Source: Alphaproteobacteria bacterium (GTDB taxonomy: Bacteria > Pseudomonadota > Alphaproteobacteria > Acetobacterales > Acetobacteraceae). From it: a stretch of DNA of 64,000 nucleotides. Of the stretch, positions 55,169 through 64,000 are shown one piece after another; position 1 is the stretch's first letter, and every line of letters begins with the position of its first letter. Below the pieces are notes generated by a model. The model saw only the letters and a program-made list of their open reading frames with translations, had not been told where the DNA came from and ran no database searches. Where the stretch lies: NCBI GenBank assembly GCA_020850755.1, contig JADZEB010000022.1:80581-144580 (forward strand), in the 5' to 3' direction. The position numbers and the translations under genes are program-made.

Positions 55169-55837
55169 ATGGGCGCCATGATCACGCTTACCGCCGCCGA
55201 CGGCTTCACGCTCTCGGCCTATTCGGCCGGACCGAAGGACGCCAAGCGGGCGCTCGTCGTGGTGCAGGAGATCTTCGGCGTGAACAGCCATATGCGCCAT
55301 GTCTGCGACGAGTTCGCCGCCGCCGGCTATGCCGTGGTCTGCCCCGCCCTGTTCGACCGGGTGCAGCGCGGCGTCGAACTGGGCTACCAGGCCCCCGACA
55401 TCCAGGCCGGGCGCGACCTGCGCGCCAAGGTGCCCGATGCCGGCCCGGTGCTGGACATCGAGGCCGCCGCCGCCGCCCTGCCGGCCGGGGCCAGGCGCGG
55501 CATCGTCGGCTATTGCTGGGGCGGCACCGTGGCCTGGTGGGGAGCGACGCGCTCGAAGATGTTCCAGGCCAGCGTCTGCTACTATGGCGGCGGCATCGCC
55601 GGCACGCGCACCGAGACGCCGAACTGCCCGGTGCAGATGCATTTCGGCGACCAGGACAAGTCGATCCCGAACGCGGATGTGGAACTGATCCGCCAGGCCC
55701 AGCCGCAGGCGCAGATCTTCGTCTATCCGGGCGCGGGCCACGGCTTCTCGTGCAACGACCGGGCGGATTTCGTCGCCAAGGACTCGCAGCTGGCGATGCA
55801 GCGCACGCTCGGCTTCTTCGCCCAGCACCTGCTTTAG
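55169..55837 (+). CDS. Dienelactone hydrolase family protein
   Basis: This 222-residue alpha/beta hydrolase has the Cys-Asp-His triad of dienelactone hydrolases: the nucleophile in VGYCWGGTVAWW, Asp in FGDQDKSIP and His in PGAGHGFSC. VVQEIFGVNSHMRHVCDEFAAAGYAVVCPALFDR, seen in sections, is the family's early block. True DLH acts in chloroaromatic breakdown, but with no catechol genes nearby a general carboxylesterase is as likely. The ATG at 55169 has GGGAGGATC upstream. Confidence 0.92.
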   Translation: MGAMITLTAADGFTLSAYSAGPKDAKRALVVVQEIFGVNSHMRHVCDEFAAAGYAVVCPALFDRVQRGVELGYQAPDIQAGRDLRAKVPDAGPVLDIEAAAAALPAGARRGIVGYCWGGTVAWWGATRSKMFQASVCYYGGGIAGTRTETPNCPVQMHFGDQDKSIPNADVELIRQAQPQAQIFVYPGAGHGFSCNDRADFVAKDSQLAMQRTLGFFAQHLL

Positions 55838-55934
55838 GGCATCTGCTCTGAGGGCCCGGCCGCGCGCTGCGGCAGAAGTCCACCCCTGGCGCCGGCGCGC
55901 TGCCCCAGGGCGGCGCGCCGTTCGCTTTCCCCCG

Positions 55935-56966
<1,032 letters not shown>

Positions 56967-57070
56967 CGGTCGGTCTCCCGGAAAAGCGACGGGCCGCGAA
57001 ATGCAGCGGGCCGCCGACCCTGACGGAACGGCGGCCCGCGACGTTGTGGCGCCAGGCGCCGCCCTTTCGG

Positions 57071-57838
57071 TCAGTGCAGGTCGGACCAGAGCTTGCGCTT
57101 GGAGGCGTACATCAGCCCCGTCAGGATCAGCAGGAACAGCATCACCTTCACGCCCATGCGCTTGCGATCCTCCATCTCGGGCTCGGCGGCCCAGGCGAGG
57201 AAGGTGGTCAGGTCGCGCGACATCTGCGAGGTGGTGTTGGCGGTGCCGTCGGCATAGGTCACCTGCTCGTCATTGAGCGGGCGGGCCATGGCGATCTGGT
57301 GGCCGGGGAAATACTCGTTGTAGTGCATCCCCTCGCCCAGCTGCATGCCGGCGGGCGGGTTGCCATAGCCGGTTAGCAGCGCGTAGAGGTAGTTGGCGCC
57401 ATCGGCCCGCGCCTTGACGATCACCGACAGGTCGGGCGGATAGGCGCCATTGTTGGCCGCGCGGCCCGCCGCCTCGTTCGCGAAGGGCGAACGGAAGCGA
57501 TCCGACGGGCGGGCGTCGCGCTCGATCGGCTGGCCGTCATCGTCGAAGTCGGGGACCTTGTATTCCGCGGCGATCGCGGTGATCTCGGCCGCCGAGAAGC
57601 CGAGCACGCCGAGATGGCGATAGGAAAGGTGGCGCAGCCCATGGCAGGCGGCGCAGACCTCCTTGTAGACCTGGAAGCCGCGCTGCGCGCTGGCACGGTC
57701 GAAGGTGCCGAACAGGCCGCCGAAGGACCAGTTCTGCGCCGGCGGAGCAACGGTCGCCTCGGCCGCCAAGGCCGGCTGCGGCGCCGCGACCGCCGAGAGG
57801 GACAGGGCCGCCGCGGCGGCGATCACAAGGCGACGCAT
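57071..57838 (-). CDS. petC: Cytochrome c1 (bc1 complex)
   Basis: Cytochrome c1 carries electrons from the Rieske protein to soluble cytochrome c. The 255-residue product has a signal peptide (LVIAAAAALSLSAVAAPQPALA), the haem site EVCAACHGLRHLSYRHL, NNGAYPPDLSVIVKAR, the Met ligand region GYGNPPAGMQLGEGMHYNEYFPGHQIAMA in sections, and a C-terminal anchor (VMLFLLILTGLMYASKRKLW). Its start overlaps the petB stop. Confidence 0.97.
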   Translation of the reverse strand: MRRLVIAAAAALSLSAVAAPQPALAAEATVAPPAQNWSFGGLFGTFDRASAQRGFQVYKEVCAACHGLRHLSYRHLGVLGFSAAEITAIAAEYKVPDFDDDGQPIERDARPSDRFRSPFANEAAGRAANNGAYPPDLSVIVKARADGANYLYALLTGYGNPPAGMQLGEGMHYNEYFPGHQIAMARPLNDEQVTYADGTANTTSQMSRDLTTFLAWAAEPEMEDRKRMGVKVMLFLLILTGLMYASKRKLWSDLH

Positions 57839-59106
57839 CAGGCCTTCTCCATCGGCTTGGCAACCGCGCCGGCCGGCATCCGCCCGCCGCCACCCAGAAC
57901 CGCCTGGGCGATGCTTTCGGGCAGCGGCAGCGGCCGCTCAAGCTTGCCCAGCACCGGCAGGATGATCAGGAAGTGCGCGAAGTAGTAGATCGTGCCGAGG
58001 CGCGAGAGCACGACATAGATCCCCTCGGGCGGCTTGGCGCCGCAATAGCCGAGGATCACGCACCACACCACCAGCAGCCAGAAGAACCACTTGTAGACGG
58101 GGCGGAAGCGGGCCGAGCGCACCTTGCTGGTGTCGAGCCAGGGCAGCAGGAACAGGACGAAGATCGAGGCGAACATCAGCAGCACGCCGCCGAGCTTGGA
58201 CGGCACCGCGCGCAGGATCGCGTAGAAGGGCAGGAAGTACCATTCCGGCACGATATGCGCGGGCGTGACCAGCGGGTTCGCCGGTATGTAGTTGTCGGGG
58301 TGGCCGAGATAGTTCGGCGCGAAGAACACCAGGAAGGCGAACACCATCAGGTAGACGCACATCCCGAAGGTGTCCTTCACCGTGTAGTACGGATGGAAGG
58401 GCACCGTGTCCTGCGGGCCCTTCGGCTCGATCCCGAGCGGGTTGTTCGAGCCGGTGATGTGCAGCGCCACCACATGCAGGAACACCACGCCCACGATCAC
58501 GAAGGGCAGCAGGTAGTGCAGGCTGAAGAAGCGGTTCAGCGTCGGATTGTCGATCGAGAAGCCGCCCCACAGCCAGGTGACGATCGCATCGCCGACGATG
58601 GGGATGGCGCTGAACAGGTTGGTGATGACGGTTGCGCCCCAGAAGCTCATCTGGCCCCAGGGCAGGACATAGCCCATGAAGGCGGTGGCCATCATCAGGA
58701 GCAGGATCACCACGCCCAGGATCCACAACAGCTCGCGCGGCGCCTTGTAGGAGCCGTAATAGAGCCCGCGGAACATGTGGATATAGACCACGATGAAGAA
58801 CATCGAGGCGCCGTTGGCGTGGATATAGCGGATCAGCCAGCCATAGTTCACGTCGCGCATGATGCGCTCGACGGAATCGAAGGCGAAGGCGGTGTGCGGC
58901 GTGTAGTGCATTGCCAGCACGATGCCCGTGACGATCATGATCATAAGATTGACCATCGCGAGCGCGCCGAAATTCCACCAGTAGTTGAAGTTCCGCGGTG
59001 CCGGGAACTTCGCATACTCGTTCTGCATCAGGCTGATCAGCGGCAGCCGCTGATCGATCCAGCGCAGGGTGGGGTTCTTGATGTCGGAATTGTGCAGGCC
59101 GACCAT
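57838..59106 (-). CDS. petB: Cytochrome b (bc1 complex)
   Basis: Cytochrome b is the membrane core of the bc1 complex, with both quinone sites. The 422-residue product has about eight membrane segments, paired haem-binding His (for example [11 protein letters not shown] region, [26 protein letters not shown] in parts, [21 protein letters not shown]), the quinol-site [18 protein letters not shown] and [17 protein letters not shown]. The C-terminus has a 25-residue Pro/Gly tail. It lies 33 bp after petA. Confidence 0.97.
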   Translation of the reverse strand: MVGLHNSDIKNPTLRWIDQRLPLISLMQNEYAKFPAPRNFNYWWNFGALAMVNLMIMIVTGIVLAMHYTPHTAFAFDSVERIMRDVNYGWLIRYIHANGASMFFIVVYIHMFRGLYYGSYKAPRELLWILGVVILLLMMATAFMGYVLPWGQMSFWGATVITNLFSAIPIVGDAIVTWLWGGFSIDNPTLNRFFSLHYLLPFVIVGVVFLHVVALHITGSNNPLGIEPKGPQDTVPFHPYYTVKDTFGMCVYLMVFAFLVFFAPNYLGHPDNYIPANPLVTPAHIVPEWYFLPFYAILRAVPSKLGGVLLMFASIFVLFLLPWLDTSKVRSARFRPVYKWFFWLLVVWCVILGYCGAKPPEGIYVVLSRLGTIYYFAHFLIILPVLGKLERPLPLPESIAQAVLGGGGRMPAGAVAKPMEKA

Positions 59107-59139
59107 GATCGCGTTCTCTCTCCCGTCCTCTGCCCTGCG

Positions 59140-59706
59140 TCAGCCGATGCGGATGCGCGTATCGGTGAGGAAGGTATAGGTAGGCACTTCCAGGTTCTTG
59201 GGCGCCGGTCCCTTGCGGATGCGGCCCGAGCTGTCGTAGTGGCTGCCATGGCAGGGGCAGAACCAGCCGCCGAACTCGCCCTTGGGATCGGTCGCCTTGG
59301 TGCCGAGCGGCACGCAGCCGAGATGGGTGCACACACCCACCACTACCAGCCATTCGGGGCGCTGCGCGCGGGCGCTGTCGGCCTGCGGGTCGGGCAGATC
59401 GCCCAGGTTCACCGCGTTCGCCTGCTGCACTTCCGGTTCGGTGCGGCGGCGGATGAACACGGGCTTGCCGCGCCACATCACCGTGATCGCCTGGCCCTGC
59501 TGGATCGGCGACAGGTCGACCTCGGTGGTGGACAGCGCCAGCACGTCCTTGGACGGGTTCATCTGGTGGATGAAGGGCCAGGCCACGGCCGCGGTGCCGA
59601 CGGCCCCCATGGCGCCCGTCATGAGGTAGAGGAAATCGCGGCGCGTGCCTTCCGCGTGCGGCGCGTGGCCGGTCTGGTGCGCGGAAGCGTGCGACGTCTC
59701 AGCCAT
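59140..59706 (-). CDS. petA: Ubiquinol-cytochrome c reductase iron-sulfur (Rieske) subunit
   Basis: The Rieske protein accepts an electron from ubiquinol. The 188-residue product has a Tat-type anchor ([24 protein letters not shown]), then the cluster-binding boxes CTHLGCVP and CPCHGSHYD, each with Cys and His, and [12 protein letters not shown]. The ATG at 59706 is chosen from the family start (MAET-like lead). It begins petABC; 273 bp separate it from the divergent trmL. Confidence 0.97.
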   Translation of the reverse strand: MAETSHASAHQTGHAPHAEGTRRDFLYLMTGAMGAVGTAAVAWPFIHQMNPSKDVLALSTTEVDLSPIQQGQAITVMWRGKPVFIRRRTEPEVQQANAVNLGDLPDPQADSARAQRPEWLVVVGVCTHLGCVPLGTKATDPKGEFGGWFCPCHGSHYDSSGRIRKGPAPKNLEVPTYTFLTDTRIRIG

Positions 59707-59979
59707 AACTGCGTGACCTTTCGCCAGACGCGACTTGTGGGCAAGGGCAAGTCGCGGAAATCCTTGACGATGCGGCGGACCGCACCTGCTTTCGGGCCAT
59801 ACGAATCCCTCGCGCACGGCCCTACCGGCGCGGCGCGCACCATACCGCCTCGCCTTCCGGGTGGCAACCGGGGCAAACTGCGCGAAATGATCCCTGTTTC
59901 GCCCCCTCCCGGCCCGCTTGGCGCCGCCAAGGCTCGCGTCGCCGCGCATGCCCTTTGCCTGCCGGCCTAGGGGGGCACC

Positions 59980-60471
59980 GTGATCCGTCTCGCCCTGTTC
60001 GAGCCCGACATCCCGCAGAATTGCGGCACGCTGATGCGGCTCTGCGCCTGCCTCGGGCTGCCCATGGACCTGATCGAGCCGGCAGGCTTCTTCCTCGACG
60101 ATCCGCGCATGCGCCGCGCCGGGATGGACTATGTCCGGGCGCTCGACCTCACCCGCCACCAGGCTTGGCCCGCCTTCCTGGCCGCCCAGCGCGCGGCCGG
60201 GCGGCGCCTTGTGCTGCTCGACGGGCGCGGGCCGCTGCCCTATACGCGTTTCGCCTTCGCGCCGGGCGATGTGCTGGTGCTGGGGCGCGAGAGCACGGGC
60301 GCGCCATCCCATGTCCATGCCGCCGCCGATGCCACGCTGGCGATCCCGATGCGCCCGGCCCTGCGCTCGCTCAATGTCGCGGTGGCGGCGGCGATGGTGG
60401 CGGGCGAGGCGCTGCGCCAGCTTGCCGCCTTCCCCGCCCATCCGCCCCAGCCCGCCGGAGATGCCCCGTGA
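59980..60471 (+). CDS. trmL: tRNA (cytidine(34)-2'-O)-methyltransferase TrmL
   Basis: TrmL methylates the ribose at wobble position 34 of tRNA-Leu isoacceptors. The 163-residue SPOUT protein (E. coli 157) has [34 protein letters not shown] in parts, [24 protein letters not shown] and [18 protein letters not shown], covering the knot. The start is GTG at 59980 with GGGGG close upstream. The stop overlaps the hemF GTG (GTGA). Confidence 0.95.
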   Translation: MIRLALFEPDIPQNCGTLMRLCACLGLPMDLIEPAGFFLDDPRMRRAGMDYVRALDLTRHQAWPAFLAAQRAAGRRLVLLDGRGPLPYTRFAFAPGDVLVLGRESTGAPSHVHAAADATLAIPMRPALRSLNVAVAAAMVAGEALRQLAAFPAHPPQPAGDAP

Positions 60472-61349
60472 GCCTGCCCGCCACGAGCCTGCCCACCGAG
60501 TCCCAGAAGTCCGAAGCCGCCGCCTGGTTTGCCAGCCTGCGCGACCGGCTCTGCGCCGACTTCGAGGCGATCGAGGACGAGCAGGCCGCGGGTCCGCTCT
60601 CCGACCACCCGCCCGGCCGCTTCCAGCGCACCGACTGGCAACGCCCCGGCGGGGGTGGCGGCACCATGGCGGTGATGCGCGGGCGGGTGTTCGAGAAGGT
60701 GGGCGTGAATGTCTCGGTCGTCTCCGGCACCTTCTCCGAGGAATTCCGCCGCCAGATCCCCGGCGCCGAGGGCGATGGCCGCTTCTGGGCCGCGGGCGTG
60801 TCGCTGGTCGCGCACATGCACTCCCCGCGCGTGCCGGCGGCGCACATGAACACGCGCATGATCGTGACGGGCAAGGGCTGGTTCGGCGGCGGGGGCGACC
60901 TCACGCCGATGCGCCTCGATGCGCCCGAGATGGTGGCGGCGGCGGGGGACTTCCACGCCGCCTTCAAATCCGCCTGCGACCGCCACGACCCGGCCTACTA
61001 TCCGCGCTTCAAGGAATGGTGCGACCGCTATTTCTTCCTGCCGCACCGGAACGAGCCGCGCGGGGCGGGCGGCATTTTCTACGACCAGCTCGATAGCGGC
61101 GACTGGGCGGCCGACTTCGCCTTCACCCGCGATGTGGGGCTGGCCTTCCTCGATGTGTTCCCGCGCCTCGTGCGCCGGCATTGCCGCGAGCCCTGGACCG
61201 CGGCCGAGCGCGAGCACCAGCTCGTCCGCCGCGGCCGCTATGTCGAGTTCAACCTGCTCTATGATCGCGGCACGCTGTTCGGGCTCAAGACCGGCGGCAA
61301 TATCGAGGCGATCCTGATGTCGATGCCGCCCGAGGTGCGCTGGCCCTAG
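60468..61349 (+). CDS. hemF: Oxygen-dependent coproporphyrinogen III oxidase
   Basis: HemF performs the two oxidative decarboxylations that yield protoporphyrinogen IX, using O2. The 293-residue product (E. coli 299) has [111 protein letters not shown] in sections. The start is GTG at 60468 in a four-base overlap with trmL. Its stop shares a CTAG with the convergent unknown gene. Confidence 0.96.
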   Translation: MSLPATSLPTESQKSEAAAWFASLRDRLCADFEAIEDEQAAGPLSDHPPGRFQRTDWQRPGGGGGTMAVMRGRVFEKVGVNVSVVSGTFSEEFRRQIPGAEGDGRFWAAGVSLVAHMHSPRVPAAHMNTRMIVTGKGWFGGGGDLTPMRLDAPEMVAAAGDFHAAFKSACDRHDPAYYPRFKEWCDRYFFLPHRNEPRGAGGIFYDQLDSGDWAADFAFTRDVGLAFLDVFPRLVRRHCREPWTAAEREHQLVRRGRYVEFNLLYDRGTLFGLKTGGNIEAILMSMPPEVRWP

Positions 61350-62461
61350 ACCCCTTGAGGACCAACCAGGGGTTCGGCCAGCAGTTCCCGAAGCGCGCGG
61401 CCTTCGTGGGTGCGCCAGCCGCTTGGCCCTTGCACATGCTCCTCGATGCCAAGGTTCAGTCGAGGAAGCGGGCGCGATGCATGCGGGTTGTGAATGACCC
61501 TGGCCCTCGCGCTTCTGATGTTCCAGGGGTCCAAGTGATCGAAGGAGACAACGGCCGAGATGCGTGTGTAGCTGGCACCGCCTGGTCGATTCCACAGGCC
61601 GCCCCGCAACCTCTCGCTGCCAGCATTACTGGTCCCACGATCGAACCAGAAGACCACTGGACCGAACAGCGCTTCTTCGGTGAATCTCCCTTGAGATGCG
61701 AAATCCAGGTCGTTCACCGCGACAATGAACGGCCTGTCGATTCCCCCTTTGTAATGACGCCCCTTGTCGACAAGAGCCTTACTGATCCTGTCAGCACGGT
61801 TGACCTGCTTGGTCCGAGGGATGATGAAGTGCGCAAACGCCCCCGATGGCTTGGCCTGGAGGCCGAACTCGGGGGTTAGCCGCAAATCGCATTGCCCGAT
61901 CTGCAATCGCATTTCGTTTCTATCTACATATAGACCAACCATCTCACTACTAATTGTTTTGTATTCATTTTCTATTTTGCGCGCCCATTCATTTATTGCT
62001 TTGATGGGCTCCTTGTGAGAAAAGGGCCTCTTGAGATCGCCATCGAAATCGATAGACGCACGAAATGTCCAGCCCTTGCAGGCTTTGTTGATTTTCCAGA
62101 TCAGTTCGTCTTCCGGATCACGGTCGGCCGCAACGGTCGTCGCTTCGATGTAGCACTCATCCGCCGCCGGGTGGCGAACCAGAAAATCCGGTTTGCGCGC
62201 CGTGCCCCGCAATGTCGGCTCGATTTCCAAGACCGTGCAATCCGCCCGGATAACCAATTCATGCAACGCCAATTCGAAGAACGCCGTCCGAAAAGCGTCC
62301 GTATCATCGCGCCTGAATCTGGAGGCAAGGTTGTTGCGATGTGATTCGGGGTATCGTGCCAACCAAGCGTCTATCATGGGTTGAACGCGATCGAAGGGGG
62401 CGGGGTCCAAGATGGTCCCATCGAACCGTGATCGCAGGGGTTTCTTCGATTTCTCAGTCAT
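61346..62461 (-). CDS. Unknown protein, possible PD-(D/E)XK nuclease relative
   Basis: I do not recognise this 371-residue protein. Near the N-terminus [14 protein letters not shown] (E63), [10 protein letters not shown] (D92) and CYIEATTVA (E106) are spaced like the E, D and E of a PD-(D/E)XK nuclease core, but Thr replaces the final Lys. The middle and C-terminal parts ([35 protein letters not shown]) look like a mixed alpha-beta domain. G+C is visibly lower than in hemF and cca, especially at 61900-62010, so transfer is likely. The ATG overlaps the cca stop (ATGA). A defence nuclease is my inference, not shown. Confidence 0.65.
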   Translation of the reverse strand: MTEKSKKPLRSRFDGTILDPAPFDRVQPMIDAWLARYPESHRNNLASRFRRDDTDAFRTAFFELALHELVIRADCTVLEIEPTLRGTARKPDFLVRHPAADECYIEATTVAADRDPEDELIWKINKACKGWTFRASIDFDGDLKRPFSHKEPIKAINEWARKIENEYKTISSEMVGLYVDRNEMRLQIGQCDLRLTPEFGLQAKPSGAFAHFIIPRTKQVNRADRISKALVDKGRHYKGGIDRPFIVAVNDLDFASQGRFTEEALFGPVVFWFDRGTSNAGSERLRGGLWNRPGGASYTRISAVVSFDHLDPWNIRSARARVIHNPHASRPLPRLNLGIEEHVQGPSGWRTHEGRALRELLAEPLVGPQGV

Positions 62462-63840
62462 TGCGCACCTCGCCGCCGCGCGAGTTCGGCAAGGCACTCG
62501 GCGCGGGTGGCGGTGCAGCCGCCGGCAAGCCACCAGTCGCGCAAGGCCGCCAGCATCGCCCCCACCTCGGGGCCCGGCGCCATGCCGGCGCGCAGCAGGT
62601 CGCGACCCTGGAGCGGGAATACGGGCGGGATCATCGCATCGATGCGCGCGCGCAAGGCGCGCCACGCCGCCCCCCGGCGCGGACGCCCCCCGATCTCGGC
62701 CAGCCACGCCGCGCCGATCAGCGCCGCCTTGTCGTGGCCGGCAAGCAGGCGGCGGAGCGCGGCATCGTCTTGCGCCGGGGCGAGCGTTCCGGGCGCCTCC
62801 AGCAGGGCCGCGAGCGATGCCGCCTCGGCCGAGGAAAGCTTCAGCCGCGCCGCCACCGCCGCGCCCGCGCGCCCATCGGGCAGCATCGCCGCGAGCCGCA
62901 GCAGCGGATCGGCCGGCGCGCCCGCGCGCACCAGTGCCGCCACGCGCCCCGGCGCATCGGCGCGCGCCTCGGCCAGCAGGGCGGGGAGCACGCCCAGGCG
63001 CTGCATCAGTGCCAGCGCGCGCGCAGGATCGGGCAGGGCGAGCAGCGCCTTCAGTTCCATCCACACGCGCTCGGCCGACAGGCGATCAAGCCCGGCCAGC
63101 CCGCCGCGGATCGCCGCGACCGCGCGCCGGTCGGGCGCGCCGCGCCCGTAGCGGGCATGGAAACGGAAGAAGCGCAGGATGCGCAGATAGTCCTCGGCCA
63201 CGCGCGCGGGCGCATCGCCGACGAAGCGCACCCGCCCCGCTTCCAGATCGGCCAGCCCGCCGAAATACTCGAACACGGCGCCGCGCGCGGTCATCGACAG
63301 GGCGGTGATGGTGAAGTCGCGCCGCGCCGCATCCGCCCGCCAATCGTCGGTGAAGGCAACCTCGGCACGGCGCCCGTCGGTGGCGACGTCGCGGCGCAGC
63401 GTCGTGATCTCGAACGGCGTGCCGGCGGCAACGGCGGTGACGGTGCCATGCGCGAGCCCGGTGGGCACCGCCTTGATGCCGGCGGCGGCAAGGCGTGCCA
63501 TCACCGCCTCGGGCGGGAGCGGGGTGGCGATATCGACATCCTTCACCGCCCGGCCGGCCAGGAAGTCGCGCACCGCGCCGCCGACGATGCGCGGGGCGCG
63601 GACGGGGTCGGGCTCGGCCAGCGCGGCCAGCACGGCCGCGAGCGGTGCGCGGCGCAGCCAGGCGGGCGGGCGGATGCGGCGCGCGGGGCGCCCGGGCGCG
63701 GAGGCACGCACGGGGGGGCGCGCGGGGGCGGAGGCGGATACGGATGCATCGGCCGGCGCCACCTCTCGCCGCACGCGGGCAGCGTGACGGGGTGCCGGGG
63801 ATCGGCCGGTGCGGACGGTGCGGGAACGGGCGGCGGGCAT
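62458..63840 (-). CDS. cca: CCA tRNA nucleotidyltransferase
   Basis: This class II nucleotidyltransferase adds or repairs the tRNA 3' CCA end (or polyadenylates RNA). It has IVGGAVRDFLAGRAVKDVDIAT with the DxD metal motif, RRDFTITALSM (family usually TINAL), GGLADLEAGRVRFVGD, RILRFFRFHARYGRG and the helical C-terminal part. The first 60 residues are Ala/Pro/Arg-rich and unconserved, so the true start may be nearer WLRRAPLAAVLAAL. The 28-bp tandem array lies just upstream. The downstream unknown gene is coupled by ATGA. Confidence 0.93.
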   Translation of the reverse strand: MPAARSRTVRTGRSPAPRHAARVRREVAPADASVSASAPARPPVRASAPGRPARRIRPPAWLRRAPLAAVLAALAEPDPVRAPRIVGGAVRDFLAGRAVKDVDIATPLPPEAVMARLAAAGIKAVPTGLAHGTVTAVAAGTPFEITTLRRDVATDGRRAEVAFTDDWRADAARRDFTITALSMTARGAVFEYFGGLADLEAGRVRFVGDAPARVAEDYLRILRFFRFHARYGRGAPDRRAVAAIRGGLAGLDRLSAERVWMELKALLALPDPARALALMQRLGVLPALLAEARADAPGRVAALVRAGAPADPLLRLAAMLPDGRAGAAVAARLKLSSAEAASLAALLEAPGTLAPAQDDAALRRLLAGHDKAALIGAAWLAEIGGRPRRGAAWRALRARIDAMIPPVFPLQGRDLLRAGMAPGPEVGAMLAALRDWWLAGGCTATRAECLAELARRRGAQ

Positions 63841-63856
63841 GGCGCCCCGCTTCTAG

Positions 63857-64000
63857 CACAGCCCGCGCCGCATGGCGCCAGACGCACAGCCCGCGCCGCA
63901 TGGCGCCAGACGCACAGCCCGCGCCGCATGGCGCCAGACGCACAGCCCGCGCCGCATGGCGCCAGACGCACAGCCCGCGCCGCATGGCGCCAGACGCACA
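63857..64000. repeat. 28-bp tandem repeat array, at least five units
   Basis: The unit CACAGCCCGCGCCGCATGGC+GCCAGACG (28 bp) repeats without change from 63857 to the window end, five full units and four more bases. There are no spacers. Each unit has a GGCGCC palindrome. The array begins 16 bp upstream of the first possible cca start codon and continues outside the window. Confidence 0.9.

Noticed and set aside
63857..64000. CRISPR array
   Set aside because: The 28-bp units are directly adjacent with no spacers, and no cas gene is in view; this is a simple tandem array.

Overview
The window is a high-G+C (roughly 70% by eye) alphaproteobacterial chromosome segment. The block ffh-rpsP-rimM-trmD-rplS-leuC-leuD-leuB, with dapF-mtaB-ftsY divergent from it, together with the DUF1150/Hsp20 pair, DUF2336 and the petABC order, points to the Rhodospirillales, most likely an Acetobacteraceae-like organism. 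Most of the window is housekeeping: leucine, lysine and arginine biosynthesis, SRP targeting and YidC insertion, tRNA and rRNA modification, lower glycolysis and pentose phosphate steps, the bc1 complex, and haem synthesis.

Layout. 1-3.1 kb: start of a peptide-type ABC binding protein, DUF1028, a RidA homologue and an M28 peptidase. 3.2-4.3 kb: a low-G+C AbiV-family abortive-infection gene directly 3' of tRNA-Arg(ACG). 4.4-11.5 kb (minus): leuB, leuD, leuC, rplS, trmD, rimM, rpsP, ffh. 11.8-15.0 kb (plus): dapF, mtaB, ftsY. 15.1-17.6 kb (minus): two tandem cassettes of a small class-3-lipase-like protein followed by one or two exported 83-residue four-cysteine proteins; I recognise no described system here. 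17.6-23.2 kb: NUDIX, a Pro-rich peptide, pgk, gap, tkt. 24-31 kb: TauE, an M20 amidohydrolase, TctA/TctB, a coiled-coil lipoprotein, a DMT exporter. 30.9-40.4 kb: FNR-type regulator with a near-consensus FNR box, an RlmI-like methylase, DUF547, tam, an orphan histidine kinase, 3-hydroxybutyrate dehydrogenase, a flavin disulfide oxidoreductase next to a TVP38 protein. 41-45.6 kb: rpmH-rnpA-yidD-yidC-yihA-argB, four of the junctions overlapping by four bases or less. 45.6-53.5 kb: DUF2336, a diguanylate cyclase, dapD-dapE, truA, fmt, def. 54-64 kb: hsp20-DUF1150, dienelactone hydrolase, mtnP, petABC, trmL-hemF, an unknown nuclease-like gene coupled to cca, and the edge of a 28-bp tandem array.

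Two essential genes look damaged in a precise way. ffh lacks six codons of its P-loop (the Thr residues after GSGK). dapD has an in-frame TAG where a Tyr is expected, followed by an intact 48-codon conserved tail. Either could be a sequence error; if real, both matter. Other points of interest are a 121-bp structured repeat present as two inverted copies 16.6 kb apart, each next to a gene stop codon; 13-bp and 28-bp tandem arrays; and an rnpA gene with no ordinary start codon after rpmH.
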